NCBI GenBank assembly: GCA_010093685.1
Contig: MU006218.1
Location: 903,766 to 967,765 of the forward strand
DNA: 64,000 bases
From: Ophiobolus disseminans
Taxonomy: Eukaryota; Ascomycota; Dothideomycetes; Pleosporales; Phaeosphaeriaceae
Direction of reading: 5' to 3'
The notes under the pieces were generated by a model. It made no database searches and had not been told where the DNA came from. It saw nothing but the letters and a program-made list of their open reading frames with translations. Both the position numbers and the translations under genes were made by a program. Below, in pieces: positions 31,116 to 41,173 of the stretch (the stretch's first letter is position 1; each line of letters begins with the position of its first letter).

Positions 31116-32759
31116 ATGCCGGGCAAGACTACAGCCAGCCATGCCGGCGTGAAGAGGAAGAGAGACCCGAGCAAGCCCGAGCGCCGCGAATCCAAGTCGA
31201 AAAGCCGCCGAAAGTCACCCAGCGACCATGGCGACGACCCGCAGGCAGAGATTCTCCAGCTCGAAGCCCAAATATTAGAGTCGCGAAGACACTACAACAA
31301 CATTGCGACCCTCCTCCAACTCGCACGGCAACCAGACGCCGAGAATGAAGCCCCGATACTCGCCGTGGTTGCGCTCTGCAGGGTCTTCTCACGGCTACTT
31401 GCGACTGGAGACATGGTGAAGAGCAAGGGCATGGGCGAAGCAGAGGCCACAATTGCCATGTGGCTGAAGGAGCGATACAAGGAGTTCGTAGACGTGCTGC
31501 TGAACGACTTCCTGCAGAGCGACCACCCACCGAAGCAGTCAGTGGCCCTGACACTGCTCATGCGACTGGTCAAGGAAGAGTCGAAGACGCAGAAGGACTA
31601 CAATCTCAAGAACGGGCCTCTTTCGAGACTAGTAGAGGTGCTACTTCTTCTTCCAGCAGACGATCCGAACCGAGACGAGTTCGCCGACAAGTACTTCAAG
31701 CAGTTCGACGACATCCGCTTCCACACCCTCCACGCAATCAAGAACGTCCTCGAATCCGACCTCGAACTCCCCATCCGACACCTCGTCGCCGCAAACTCGC
31801 TTTCCCTGCTCTCCACCCTGGACCAGGTTCCCAAATCCACCACAGATATCCAAAACTTCTACACGGCATCACAAGCAAAGAGCTCGATACCCACCCTACG
31901 CACTTACAAAGACCGCGCCCAAGAAGCATGGCTCGCCACCATGCGCGCAGGCTTGACCAAAGACCAGCGCAAATCCATTCTCACAGCCTTCTCCCACCAG
32001 ATAGCGCCCTGGTTCCAACAACCCGAAGTCCTCGCAGACTTCCTTACCGACTCATACGACGTCGGCGGCGCAACATCACTGCTCGCTCTCTCAGGCCTGT
32101 ACTACCTCATCTCCGAAAAGAACCTCGACTACCCGTCCTTCTATCTAAAGCTCTACTCCCTCCTCGACGAAGGGCTCCTACACTCCAAGCACCGATCACG
32201 ATTCTTCCGCCTCCTCGACACCTTCATGTCCAGCACCCATCTCCCCGCCGCGCTCGTCGCCAGCTTCATAAAGCGCCTTTCCCGTCTCGCCCTCCACGGT
32301 CCACCTGCAGGCGTCGTCGTCGTCATCCCCTGGGTCTACAACATGTTCAAGCGCCACCCCTCCTGCACATTCATGATGCACCGCGCCATCCGCTCCGCCA
32401 CCCTCGCCGCCCAGCTCGAAGACGAGGGCATGGATGACCCCTTCGACATGGCGCAGCTTGACCCCATGCTCAGCGGCGCCATCGAGAGTTCCGTCTGGGA
32501 GTTGGAGGCCCTGCAGATGCATTACCATCCTAATGTCGCGACGCTGGCCAAGATCATCAGCGAGCAATTTACCAAAAGAAGTTACAATCTCGAGGACTTT
32601 TTGGATCATAGCTACAACGCGCTGCTGGATGTCGAGTTGAATCGCGACTTGAAGAAGGATCCTGAGGTCGAGTTTGAGATTCCCAAGAGGATTTTCACGG
32701 CGGAGGAGGGCGTGGGCGAGATGGGACGCCTGCTTATGCAGGTTGTGGAGGCAAAGTAG
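31116..32759 (+). CDS. NOC4: Ribosome biogenesis protein Noc4 (CBF/Mak21 family)
   Basis: The frame is open from 31062, but that position is a TTG. The first ATG is at 31116, giving 547 residues without introns. A basic N-terminal tail (KRKRD, KSKSRRKSP) looks nucleolar. An all-helical repeat region follows, then the CBF/Mak21 domain: SLLDEGLLHSKHRSRFFRLL, with IKRLSRLALHGPP and IPWVYNMFKRHPSCTFMMHR after it. Noc4 pairs with Nop14 and is needed for 40S subunit maturation and export. It shares a compact divergent promoter with ATP4. Confidence 0.93.
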   Translation: MPGKTTASHAGVKRKRDPSKPERRESKSKSRRKSPSDHGDDPQAEILQLEAQILESRRHYNNIATLLQLARQPDAENEAPILAVVALCRVFSRLLATGDMVKSKGMGEAEATIAMWLKERYKEFVDVLLNDFLQSDHPPKQSVALTLLMRLVKEESKTQKDYNLKNGPLSRLVEVLLLLPADDPNRDEFADKYFKQFDDIRFHTLHAIKNVLESDLELPIRHLVAANSLSLLSTLDQVPKSTTDIQNFYTASQAKSSIPTLRTYKDRAQEAWLATMRAGLTKDQRKSILTAFSHQIAPWFQQPEVLADFLTDSYDVGGATSLLALSGLYYLISEKNLDYPSFYLKLYSLLDEGLLHSKHRSRFFRLLDTFMSSTHLPAALVASFIKRLSRLALHGPPAGVVVVIPWVYNMFKRHPSCTFMMHRAIRSATLAAQLEDEGMDDPFDMAQLDPMLSGAIESSVWELEALQMHYHPNVATLAKIISEQFTKRSYNLEDFLDHSYNALLDVELNRDLKKDPEVEFEIPKRIFTAEEGVGEMGRLLMQVVEAK

Positions 32760-33038
32760 AGGATTGTTGAGAATGTGAATACATGCCAACATTCATCTCA
32801 TCCTGTTGGAGTGGAAATGCCTTCCATCTGATTCTGCGTGAGGTCTTTAGAGCAAACACACAATGAATACATTTGTGCAGCATTGAAACGAATCGAGCTT
32901 TCCATCTCATCTCACATCTGTTGGTACAGCTCAATACATTCCCCCGTGTTGCATACAACACTTTTCAGCTCACATTGCCCTTCTCAGATTTTCGCCCCGG
33001 CCCTGCCCGTACGCCCTTTGCCACTTCTACATGTTGAG
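32760..33038. other. Convergent 3' region NOC4/MutL-like gene
   Basis: About 280 bases. It presumably holds the two polyadenylation regions. No other feature was seen. Confidence 0.4.
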
Positions 33039-36000
33039 CTAGAAGTCCAGCAGCATGTCATCCTCAAAATCATCTCCGAAATCGTCCTCAGCGTTCTTGA
33101 TCATCGGTACCAGCTGCGACGCACCATCCGTACCCGTCGTATCACGCGATTTCATGCGGAGATGCTCCAGGCTCTCGTGCTTGCCCATTGCACGAACGTC
33201 GCGGACGTGATTGTAGTCGCCGGTCAGTCTAGGCGCCAACTGCACATCCTCGTCATTGAGTGTGGCCATGTCCGTGTCGATGAACTGCGACATGTCGAAG
33301 ACCGATATCTCGTCTTTCGGTTGGGGTGAGACCTGGTGCTGTGTAATCTTTCTTACGTCGGTACCCATTTTGTGCACCACGTCGTCAACGGCGGGCCCTG
33401 GCACTTCAACACCCTCGACAGTACCCATAACCTCATCCGCTTTCCGCGCATCCAAACCCTGCTGGACAGTTTCGTGCAGCGGAGATCGTGTATCAGCACC
33501 AGGAAGACGCTGGCAACGCTTATGCAGGATATTGTCGAGCTTGATGGCCCAGTCCATTACCTTCCTCGTGGTGACAGCCTCGGCGAATACGTTGTACGCG
33601 TCGTCAGCGGCGTAGCTCCATTCCAGACTGCTGCGCCTCATGTCGAGTTTGCGAGAGCTGTAGACAATGGAAGCAATGCTGAGGTGAACGGGCAGCACGA
33701 TGTTCTGAATGTGGTAGCCATGAGGCACGCGCTCCAGTGGCAGCTTGGAAGACTTGCTACGCTGTGCTCCATCTGTAGTGCGACGTCGCTGAGGGCGAGA
33801 CTTAGTGGCAGCTTCATGCGCTGGTACGATGCGTGACTCTTGCCTGCGAACTGGGCTTCCAGATTTCTCAGCAGACATGTCTTCACGGTCTTGGTACGCT
33901 TTGAAGTGCGCGACCGTCTCGCTGGCGTTGTTCGAAAACTGGTCATGGCGGTGTAAATCTAGAGCTGAGCGTATGTCACTGGCTCGCATTGGTACAAGGG
34001 AGGGGCGTTCGCTGCCTGCTGAAGAAGGATGATATGTAATTGGCAGGGCGTAGCCGTTCTCGTACGATTATGTCTGAGGCTCTGCTGAAGATGCCCTCGA
34101 GTGGTTTGGGAAAAGTACTTCACTCTCACTACCACCCACAAGTGGTCGTCTTCTGTTGCTTGTAGTAAGAGGCAGCCGGTCTAAAGTAGGTGTAGAAGAC
34201 AGGCCGTGACCTATGCGATCTCGTTCTGGGTGGCCGAAGAAATCGCGAATGTCGGTGTTGTTCTCTGAAGTGAGGTGACTCTCGACCATTGAATTCACTG
34301 CTGGTAAGATTGTCCTTCGGTGGGCCGAAGATAGAAGACTTGGGAAGAAAGGTGGTTTATCTTTGCGCCGCTTTTGCCGACGTGATGGCTGTACTGGGTC
34401 GAATCCTCGCATAGGCTGTCCAAGCCAGGTGTCATTCGAATCTTGGTCCGGTGGGACGAAAGAATTGTCAGACTGAGGCTGTTGCTTCTTTTGGCTACGA
34501 TGTGGAGCTAGATTTGGTGGACGGGACATGTGTTGAGTGTGGGAGTCTCGGACCGGTCGCGAGAGCTCAGAATCTCGCTTCGTTGAATCTGCTGGGTATG
34601 CGTTTGTTGGGTAGTCGCTGAATTGGTGAGACAGATGGTCTCTTCCAAGGGGTCTTGTGCTTGATTGTGGCTGATCATGACACGACGATCGTTCGCTACC
34701 CTGATACGTCACAGAGTCTTGAAGGCCACCTGGAACCAGATGTTGTATGCTCTGCTCGAGGAAGATTGATCTTCATGGATCCTTGAAGACGTCTGAGGTG
34801 TCAATGGCTCGACGGGGGATACTCGACACGGCGTCACAAAAGGCGCTGGCGAGCTAGATCGTATTGGAGCTTCACCTTGAATCTTCGCAGGACTCGGCAA
34901 TTGTCCGTTAGCTACCAGCGTCTTCGGCCTCACCGGAGAGTTCATGCGCGCAATCGTCCAAGGGTTGGAGACAGCTACAGCACGGATTCCTTCCTCTTCT
35001 TCCAACGCCGGAGGTAGGTTTTCCTGCAGGAACTCTACATCATCCTCATCGATTCCATACATGCTGGACCTCCAGCGTGGTTGGTCTGAACGAGCGCCTA
35101 TCGCAGGCTCTTTGTTGGTCTCCTCAGATGGATCTTCATAGATTACAATGGGCGTTTGAGCTCGCATTGGCACATCCTCAGCCCCACAGGCTATCTCTTG
35201 ATCAGGCATCCACAGGATGATATCTTCGCTTCCACGTATGGCTTCAGGGTAGTATGCCTTTAGCAACTTGTCGACTGCGCTCAGTACGATATCCACGTCA
35301 TCAAACATAACATCGTCCTTCGCGGGTTCAATGTTTGGATCATAACTGTCTGACGGACAGATGATGTTCATGCAGAAGAAGGGGTCCTTCACAGACGCCA
35401 ATGAGAGGTTCGACTTGCGCAGCCTCTCCTTGAAGGCAGTGACAATCTTTTTGATGGTCCCACGACTACTCGACACTGGTCGCGAGTCAATCGAGATAAA
35501 AGCGCCTTGATTTGCGATTTTTGACCCGACCGCTGTAGGCTTGGGCAGAAACGCATAGATCTCAAAAGCGTCGCTCTCGAGAGCAGTCCAGTCGCACTGG
35601 AGAGCGCAGTCCTTGCCAATAACCTTAAGGACTGCATCTTCTAAATTCAAGCTTACTTTGGGCGCGTAGATGAAGTCGCTCTTGTTGTTCTTAGCCTTCA
35701 GCACGTGGAGTCTAAAGCGAATAGCAGGCCTGGCGAGTGCGTAGGCTTGCATTAGCCGTCGAATTTTGGCAAGACACTTCGCTGAATTCTTAATAGCCGT
35801 TTGCTTGCGTACCGGAATAATCTCAAAGAATTGAGACGCCTTGACCGTGGCGCCAACAGGATGCGAGTCGCGCTCAGTACTACATAATCGTCAGTCAAAG
35901 GCCATTTAGGGCACTGTAACGTCGGAAACTTACGATACAAGCTCACCATCACGACCGTATCTCAATTTCACGGCTACTGGCTCGCCCTCCACTCTCGTAG

Positions 36001-36297
36001 TGACCGAAAGTGTGCCGCTGAGCTCAGCCGTACTAGAGAGGGCCTCACCACGGAAGCCGAGCCACTTTCCTCCCACCTCTTTCAGATCGTAGAAATCTCT
36101 AATCTTGCTCGTGTAGTATTGGCGACATACCAGAGCGCGATTCTCGGAAGGAATGCCATATCGAGTGCGTTGTCGATGAGCTCCTTGACTACCGAACTAG
36201 CATCGGCCAGGACTTGACCAGAGCCGATCTGTCTTGCTGTGGTTGGTGGAAGTGCGGCAATGCCAGGTAACGGAGTGGCTGTTGCTTCCTCTGCCAT
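33039..36297 (-). pseudogene. MLH2: MutL-family mismatch repair gene (MLH2/human PMS1-like), disrupted in the ATPase core
   Basis: The start (36297) encodes IAALPPTTARQIGSGQVLAD and then the GHKL motif I, VVKELIDNALD. The frame then breaks at about 36157..36162. The next family-like codons, YGIPSENRALVC, follow in another frame, continuing to the GFRGEAL motif. Compared with MutL proteins, about 24 codons plus one base are missing, including the metal/ATP loop D-x-G. In the original frame translation stops after 71 residues. A good intron (35880..35933) then leads into a long intact stretch (STERDSHPVGATVK through FFEIIPVRKQTAIK, down to 34709). A second likely frameshift lies near 34700-34800, and a stop at 34068 precedes the conserved C-terminal block (KSSKLPLERVPHGYHIQNIV, 33039..33989). 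Later breaks might be unrecognised introns; the first cannot be. Which MutL paralogue this is remains less certain. Confidence 0.75.
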
Positions 36298-36875
36298 TAT
36301 TCATCCCAGTGGCGCTGACAGGATTTATGGTGATGAGAAAAGAGTTGAGCAGTGGTGAGCTCCATCATGTTTTGCAGCGCATAGTGAGTGCTTCCATCGT
36401 ACTTTCTTTTTCCAGCGTGCCGGGAAGTTGGGTAGAATAGAGGGAAAGAGCCATCGCGTGGCACTGACGATGTCATGTGATTCCAGCACCTGTGATACCT
36501 ATTGGTCATGAATCCAAGAACAGAAGCATGCTTTGCAATTCCTGTTGATGACGTCGCATGTGTATGCGGAGGACAGGGCGGTGCCATAAACTGCTTTCAA
36601 TGTGGCCAATCAGGGTTCTGGCCGCTCCCAGCCGACAAGCGAGGCCATTCTTCTGCAACGAAGCTGTAAGATAACCATCAGTAGCCCCAACTGACGTCTC
36701 GTCCATCCCATTGCATTGCTTTCACGAGAGCACTTCCGTTGCATACATCTGGCTGTTTGGCTACTTCAGGTCCCGGACAATTAGACGCAACTGAGAACGA
36801 CAAGAGGTATGTATTTTCCTGTCGTCATCTGTGGCAGCGGCACTGATATGGTAGCATAGAGACTACTTTTCAAGA
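36298..36875. promoter_or_regulatory. Divergent promoter region MutL-like/Ada-like, with two TGACGTC motifs
   Basis: 578 bases separate the two divergent starts. TGACGTC, the CREB/ATF-type core, occurs at 36549..36555 and 36692..36698. A possible 5'UTR intron (GTATGT donor near 36807, TAG acceptor near 36860) lies just before the Ada-like ATG. Binding is inferred from the motif only. Confidence 0.4.
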
Positions 36876-37703
36876 ATGATGGCCTACGTAACTGATGCAG
36901 CCCGTTGGCGAGCGTTAGCAACTCGAGACGTAAACGCCAACGGCATGTTCGTCTACACAGTCAAGTCAACAAATATTTATTGCAGACCCATTTGTCCAGC
37001 CCGGCTAGCACGTCGAGCAAACGTGGGCTTCTGTAAGACACCATTCGAGGCTGAAGCGAACGGGTTCCGTGCGTGCAAAAGATGTAAGCCCGACGCTGTC
37101 GTTGAAGACCCTCAAGAGAAAGCAGTCGAGAAGGCATGTGCGCTCATCGATGAAGCTGTGATGAACGACGGCCCGAAAGTACTGAGGCTACAAGATCTAG
37201 CCAAACATGTTGGGCTCACACCTCGTTATTTCCACAAGATCTTCAAAGACAAGACAGGTGTGACGCCCAAAGAGTGGGCCAAGACAAGAGCGGTACCGCA
37301 AAGCAGTTCGAGTATGACACCAGCATCGACTACTAGCTCAACCGAAGATGTGACAGTCGACACATTCGACTGGGATGTGTTTAATTACGGCAACTTCAAC
37401 GAGCTGGTTGACTTCGACATGGACGGTAGTGCGACCTTGGGTTACAATCTAGCGACTGGCGCGTCGCAGCCCATATCTATGGGCTATGGAAACGCTATCG
37501 ATATAAACATCCTAGACGAACTGTGGACGTCAACCTATGTTGATGCTGGGATGTTCTTGGGCGGCGAGAACTTTGCGAACGTTTGCGGGAATATGTCAGC
37601 AGATACAGCAGGATGGCCATCGATGGCGAAGCAGATGCCAGCCCTGTCAACATTAGAGCTGGATGCCGATGCACTGCTCCGCTGCGACACCGTTTTGTTC
37701 TGA
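36876..37703 (+). CDS. Ada-type methylphosphotriester sensor with one AraC-type HTH and an acidic tail
   Basis: An intronless frame of 275 residues. Residues 5-75 are the Ada zinc domain, with the four cysteines C36, C40, C67 and C70 placed as in the E. coli protein. The bacterial domain takes a methyl group from phosphotriesters onto one of these cysteines and then binds DNA. Residues about 103-138 form the first AraC helix-turn-helix (LRLQDLAKHVGLTPRYFHKI and FKDKTGVTPKEW). The second HTH and the O6-methylguanine transferase domain are absent. In their place is a Ser/Thr-rich linker and a tail rich in Asp, Phe and Trp (TFDWDVFNYGNFNELVDFDM), which looks like a eukaryotic activation domain. 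I infer a methylation-responsive activator. It lies head to head with the broken mismatch-repair gene. Confidence 0.85.
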   Translation: MMAYVTDAARWRALATRDVNANGMFVYTVKSTNIYCRPICPARLARRANVGFCKTPFEAEANGFRACKRCKPDAVVEDPQEKAVEKACALIDEAVMNDGPKVLRLQDLAKHVGLTPRYFHKIFKDKTGVTPKEWAKTRAVPQSSSSMTPASTTSSTEDVTVDTFDWDVFNYGNFNELVDFDMDGSATLGYNLATGASQPISMGYGNAIDINILDELWTSTYVDAGMFLGGENFANVCGNMSADTAGWPSMAKQMPALSTLELDADALLRCDTVLF

Positions 37704-38847
37704 AGCAGCAATTGTGTCCATAGTAAATCTTAATTATCTCTCTAGCTCCTGAAATATCATCTATATGCCATACACCCATCAAATCGAATAGACTAGCGTT
37801 GTAGAGGCGCGCCCGTTGCTCGTCGAGTCATAATCGTGTAGCCATGCTGCGCCTGAGCCTGAAAGAAACAGAACGGCGCGCGCGTAAAAACAGTCGTGTC
37901 ATGTAGGGTGCAACCTTGCGAGGTTCGCATCATTTGAACCTGTTCTCTAGCCGTCAGCATTTCTTCCTTCTATGAACGGTCCAGTGTATTGAGGGAGATT
38001 GCGCTTCTCAGAGACCAAATTTATAAGCAGCGACGGCGTAACATGTGTCGATGCTAGCCATACCTTTTCCGGCTCTTCCTAAAGTATGTAATGGTCGATG
38101 TACGTGTCATCATGTAGCGTGGGTTGTCGTAAAGAAAGAAAATCATCGAAACATACCTGTATCTGACCAGAAGTGCGCCGGTTGCTGCAGGTAAGACGTT
38201 ATGTGATGCAATTCCAAACGCATATCCAAGGGCGTGTTTTTAGATCCAGGTCGGCGTGTAAAACTACGGCACGAAATATGGCGCGTGAGGCGTTGCAAAG
38301 CTCGTGAGAAAAAGTTGAAGCTTTCCGATCCAGACCGTGCGACTGCCGAGGATTTACCGACACTAGTGTAGCGCTAACCTCATCCACCCGAATCCCTGTC
38401 TAACCCATGGACTGTCAGTGATAACCTTGGAAACGTCGTACGTCTTGTGCGTGATCGTGAACAATTCTACAATGTTAAACGCAGAAAAGTCATTGTTTAT
38501 CACGAAGCCTCCTCGGCCATTTATCGCCTCAAGAACGCACCTACAGACGTAGAATACTGCTGAGTCCTACCATACGCTCGGTTATCGAGGACTGTTGCGC
38601 TCATGCACCAGAACCCAAAACCAGAAAATCGCCGGGCTGGGAGTTAACCAGAGCTACCGGTCGGCGGTAAGTTCACAAAACAGTGTCATGTCTTCTCGAT
38701 CTAGTGCAACTAGGCGAATAGACCAGTGGAGGTGACCGCACGTCATAGCGTCCGAGTAACGCCGAGTGGTGGCATATAAGGCTTTGAGATCTTCTTTACT
38801 TGGTCATTATCCTCAACTATCAAGTCTTCCATTTCATACACTGCAAC
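37704..38847. other. Intergenic, no gene recognised
   Basis: About 1.1 kb. Only short frames without family features were found. The last 100 bases are the likely promoter of the decarboxylase gene. Confidence 0.45.
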
Positions 38848-39390
38848 ATGGCGCCGGGCAACAATCTTCCAGACTTCCTCACCAACACCCCTCTTCATCC
38901 AAGCTTCGATAGAGACATCCGCGACACTCATCTGGTATATGATTACGACGCTCAAGATAACGACGGTAACCCGGAAAAATGGCGTTACGAGCTTTGGTGT
39001 TTCTCTGATACTCGGGTCGTCTATGCCATTCATGGAGGCCCAATGGCTGGTCGCCTCAACTACCAACGTGCGACGTATCAGTGTATCCGCCCCGGTGAGC
39101 TATGGCAGATCAACTGGCTCGAAGAGACAGGCACCGTCGTGTCAGCAGTCTACGACATCAAGGAGCAGAAGATGACCACGATAATCGCTTTTTCGGAAGG
39201 ACACTGGAGTGAGGCGGAGAAAGCGCACGGAAACAAGAGAAACAAGGATGATCTGAAGAGGTGGAGAACGCTGGCAGATGTAGGAAAGCAGACAAGTCGG
39301 TTTATGCTCAGTGAACAGGCAAGCATCCTAGAGGTCTTCAAAGGGAAGGGCAACCTGGAGCCTATATCGGACGACGATCCACTTTTCTGA
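38848..39390 (+). CDS. Phenolic acid decarboxylase
   Basis: An intronless gene of 180 residues from the ATG at 38848. The frame is open upstream to 38800 but without better support. It fits the bacterial PadC-type fold. THLVYDYD gives the two tyrosines (Y31, Y33), GGPMAGR gives the arginine (R69), and WLEETG gives the glutamate (E92) at the spots of the catalytic Tyr/Arg/Glu set. The enzyme converts ferulic, p-coumaric and caffeic acids to 4-vinyl phenols without a cofactor, detoxifying plant-derived phenolics. The cytosolic single-domain length is usual. The family is common in bacteria and patchy in fungi, so ancient transfer is possible. No regulator is adjacent. Confidence 0.85.
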   Translation: MAPGNNLPDFLTNTPLHPSFDRDIRDTHLVYDYDAQDNDGNPEKWRYELWCFSDTRVVYAIHGGPMAGRLNYQRATYQCIRPGELWQINWLEETGTVVSAVYDIKEQKMTTIIAFSEGHWSEAEKAHGNKRNKDDLKRWRTLADVGKQTSRFMLSEQASILEVFKGKGNLEPISDDDPLF

Positions 39391-41173
39391 AATGCAGTCA
39401 TTTCTTCCAACAATCGAACAGAATTTGGTACCTGTCTATCGGGTACAGCTTGTGCATTACGTACCTTGCATTACAACATGACACTCTATGCGATGTGGTG
39501 CAAGTGTTATGTTACAATCAAGCGGTGAGACAATATTTCACAGTTCGGCGAGGTGTTCGGCGCTCGGGCGCTCTAGACGGAATGCGTACAAACGCGTCAC
39601 AATGGTGGACCTATGAGTGGAACAAGCAGAAGTTGCCTATGTGACCACAAGGCGGCCAAGTTCAAGGTCGAGTGCAAGTCCTTCAGGAAGCGACAAGAGG
39701 ATATTGCAGACCGACATGGACGAGGCTCCAGGAACTGCATGCAGCCCATGAGGTAGAAGACTGATGCGCCACCGAGGGCGCTGATTTTTGTGTGGTGTAG
39801 GTAGCCTCGCCGGAGCGTGGAGTCCGGCCGTAAATGATTGGATTGGCATACAGCAATCTATTGGAGCACGTGTGCGAAGAAAATGAGGGCTGACTGTGTC
39901 CTCCAGGCAATGTCACGGACTTCAAGATTGGTAAAATACTTCAGAGGCGGTCCACCTACGGCTTTCTTGAGACATCATCATTTGGACTTATCAGCGGAGG
40001 GAAGAACGCCCGGGGATGCTGAAACAATGATTGGGCACCTTACACGAATCTGACTCGTTGAATCGTTCGCGCAATTGCGTCTTGCTAACGAGGCCCGATC
40101 CCGTCAACACGGACGCCAACCACTCGCTCCCGTTAGCTTGTCGATCTTACCGCATCATCTTCAGCCCTACGGGCTTCCAAACTCTTCGCACCACCAGATA
40201 GAGTAATCTGCCTTGAGCGCGACAAGAGAAAATCTCACGAATAGGAGCTTGCGTACGATTTGTCAGGTGGTCCACTTCCAATGAGCAAAAAGCCGGTTGG
40301 GGCGCCGCGCAGCCGAAAAACGGTGTGGGGTGGCAGCACAGTCAGCTTGCAGGACCCGCCATTTCATCTTTCCCATTGTTGGCGCCCATTATCGCAAGGG
40401 CAGATTCAGGGTCTGACCGAAAAAGGGAGTAGAGCCCGCAGTGTCCGTATAGAAGGGTTCGAATTCTTCTCGAAGAAGCTTGAGGGCATTCCATGGCGAG
40501 GGACGCGGACGCCATGCTCGAAGCTAGCTGGGGTCCACAGTGGTATGAGGGGCTTGACCGCTTCTCGGACTCCGATGTTTGTTAAGCGCCTGCGTTCATT
40601 GCCTATCGCCATCCACTGGCACGGTGAGACTCATCATGGGGGCCAGGGATGTTGCAGCATTAGCTTGGGCTTCAGCTAATCGGAATAAACGGTCAGAGTG
40701 CCATGCCAATCTCCCTCACACAAAGCAAGCACATCTCGCAACAGACGGCCACGTTAGCGGGGGAAACAGGTCGCTGGAAACGCTTTGCCCGCACGACGCG
40801 GTGCCCAAGAGTGTCCAGCGATGACAGTTAAGGTGCAGATTTGATTGCCTGCGTCCGTGTCGACTAGGGTCGTTAATCTACGACCATCACATCCGGTAAG
40901 CGGTATGACAGGGGTGACCGGTGGGCGCGACTGGGGTAGAGCGCCTCATCAGCTGCTCCTACCCTAGCCATGCGTCGGTCAGAAGCAGCTGCTGATATAC
41001 TCAGCCTGCTGTCCCTCCTTCCTCCTGATTCTCACTCTCGTGTTGCGACTCCAAGTCTAATCCCTCGCTGTGTGTCCGCGACGTGAATGTGTCTACCATT
41101 CCATCCCTAACCCTCCAGCTCGCCCAAGATTCACCGGACCCGCTTTCCCCGCCTGGAGTGTGCTTCAGAACCG
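39391..41173. other. Long intergenic region, no gene recognised
   Basis: About 1.8 kb. The frame at 40260..40679 has no family features and an odd composition. No tRNA fold was found despite a T-loop-like GGTTCGAATTC word near 40456. The last 100 bases lead into the next gene. Confidence 0.45.

Noticed and set aside
36082..36297. Explaining the MutL-like frame break as an intron
   Set aside because: The two coding parts are directly adjacent, so the missing codons are absent from the DNA and not hidden in an intron.
40456..40466. T-loop-like word GGTTCGAATTC suggesting a tRNA
   Set aside because: No matching acceptor, D-arm or anticodon stem could be folded around it on either strand.
40260..40679. 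Plus-strand open frame of 139 codons
   Set aside because: No recognisable domain, no introns or context, and unusual residue composition. It is probably a chance frame.
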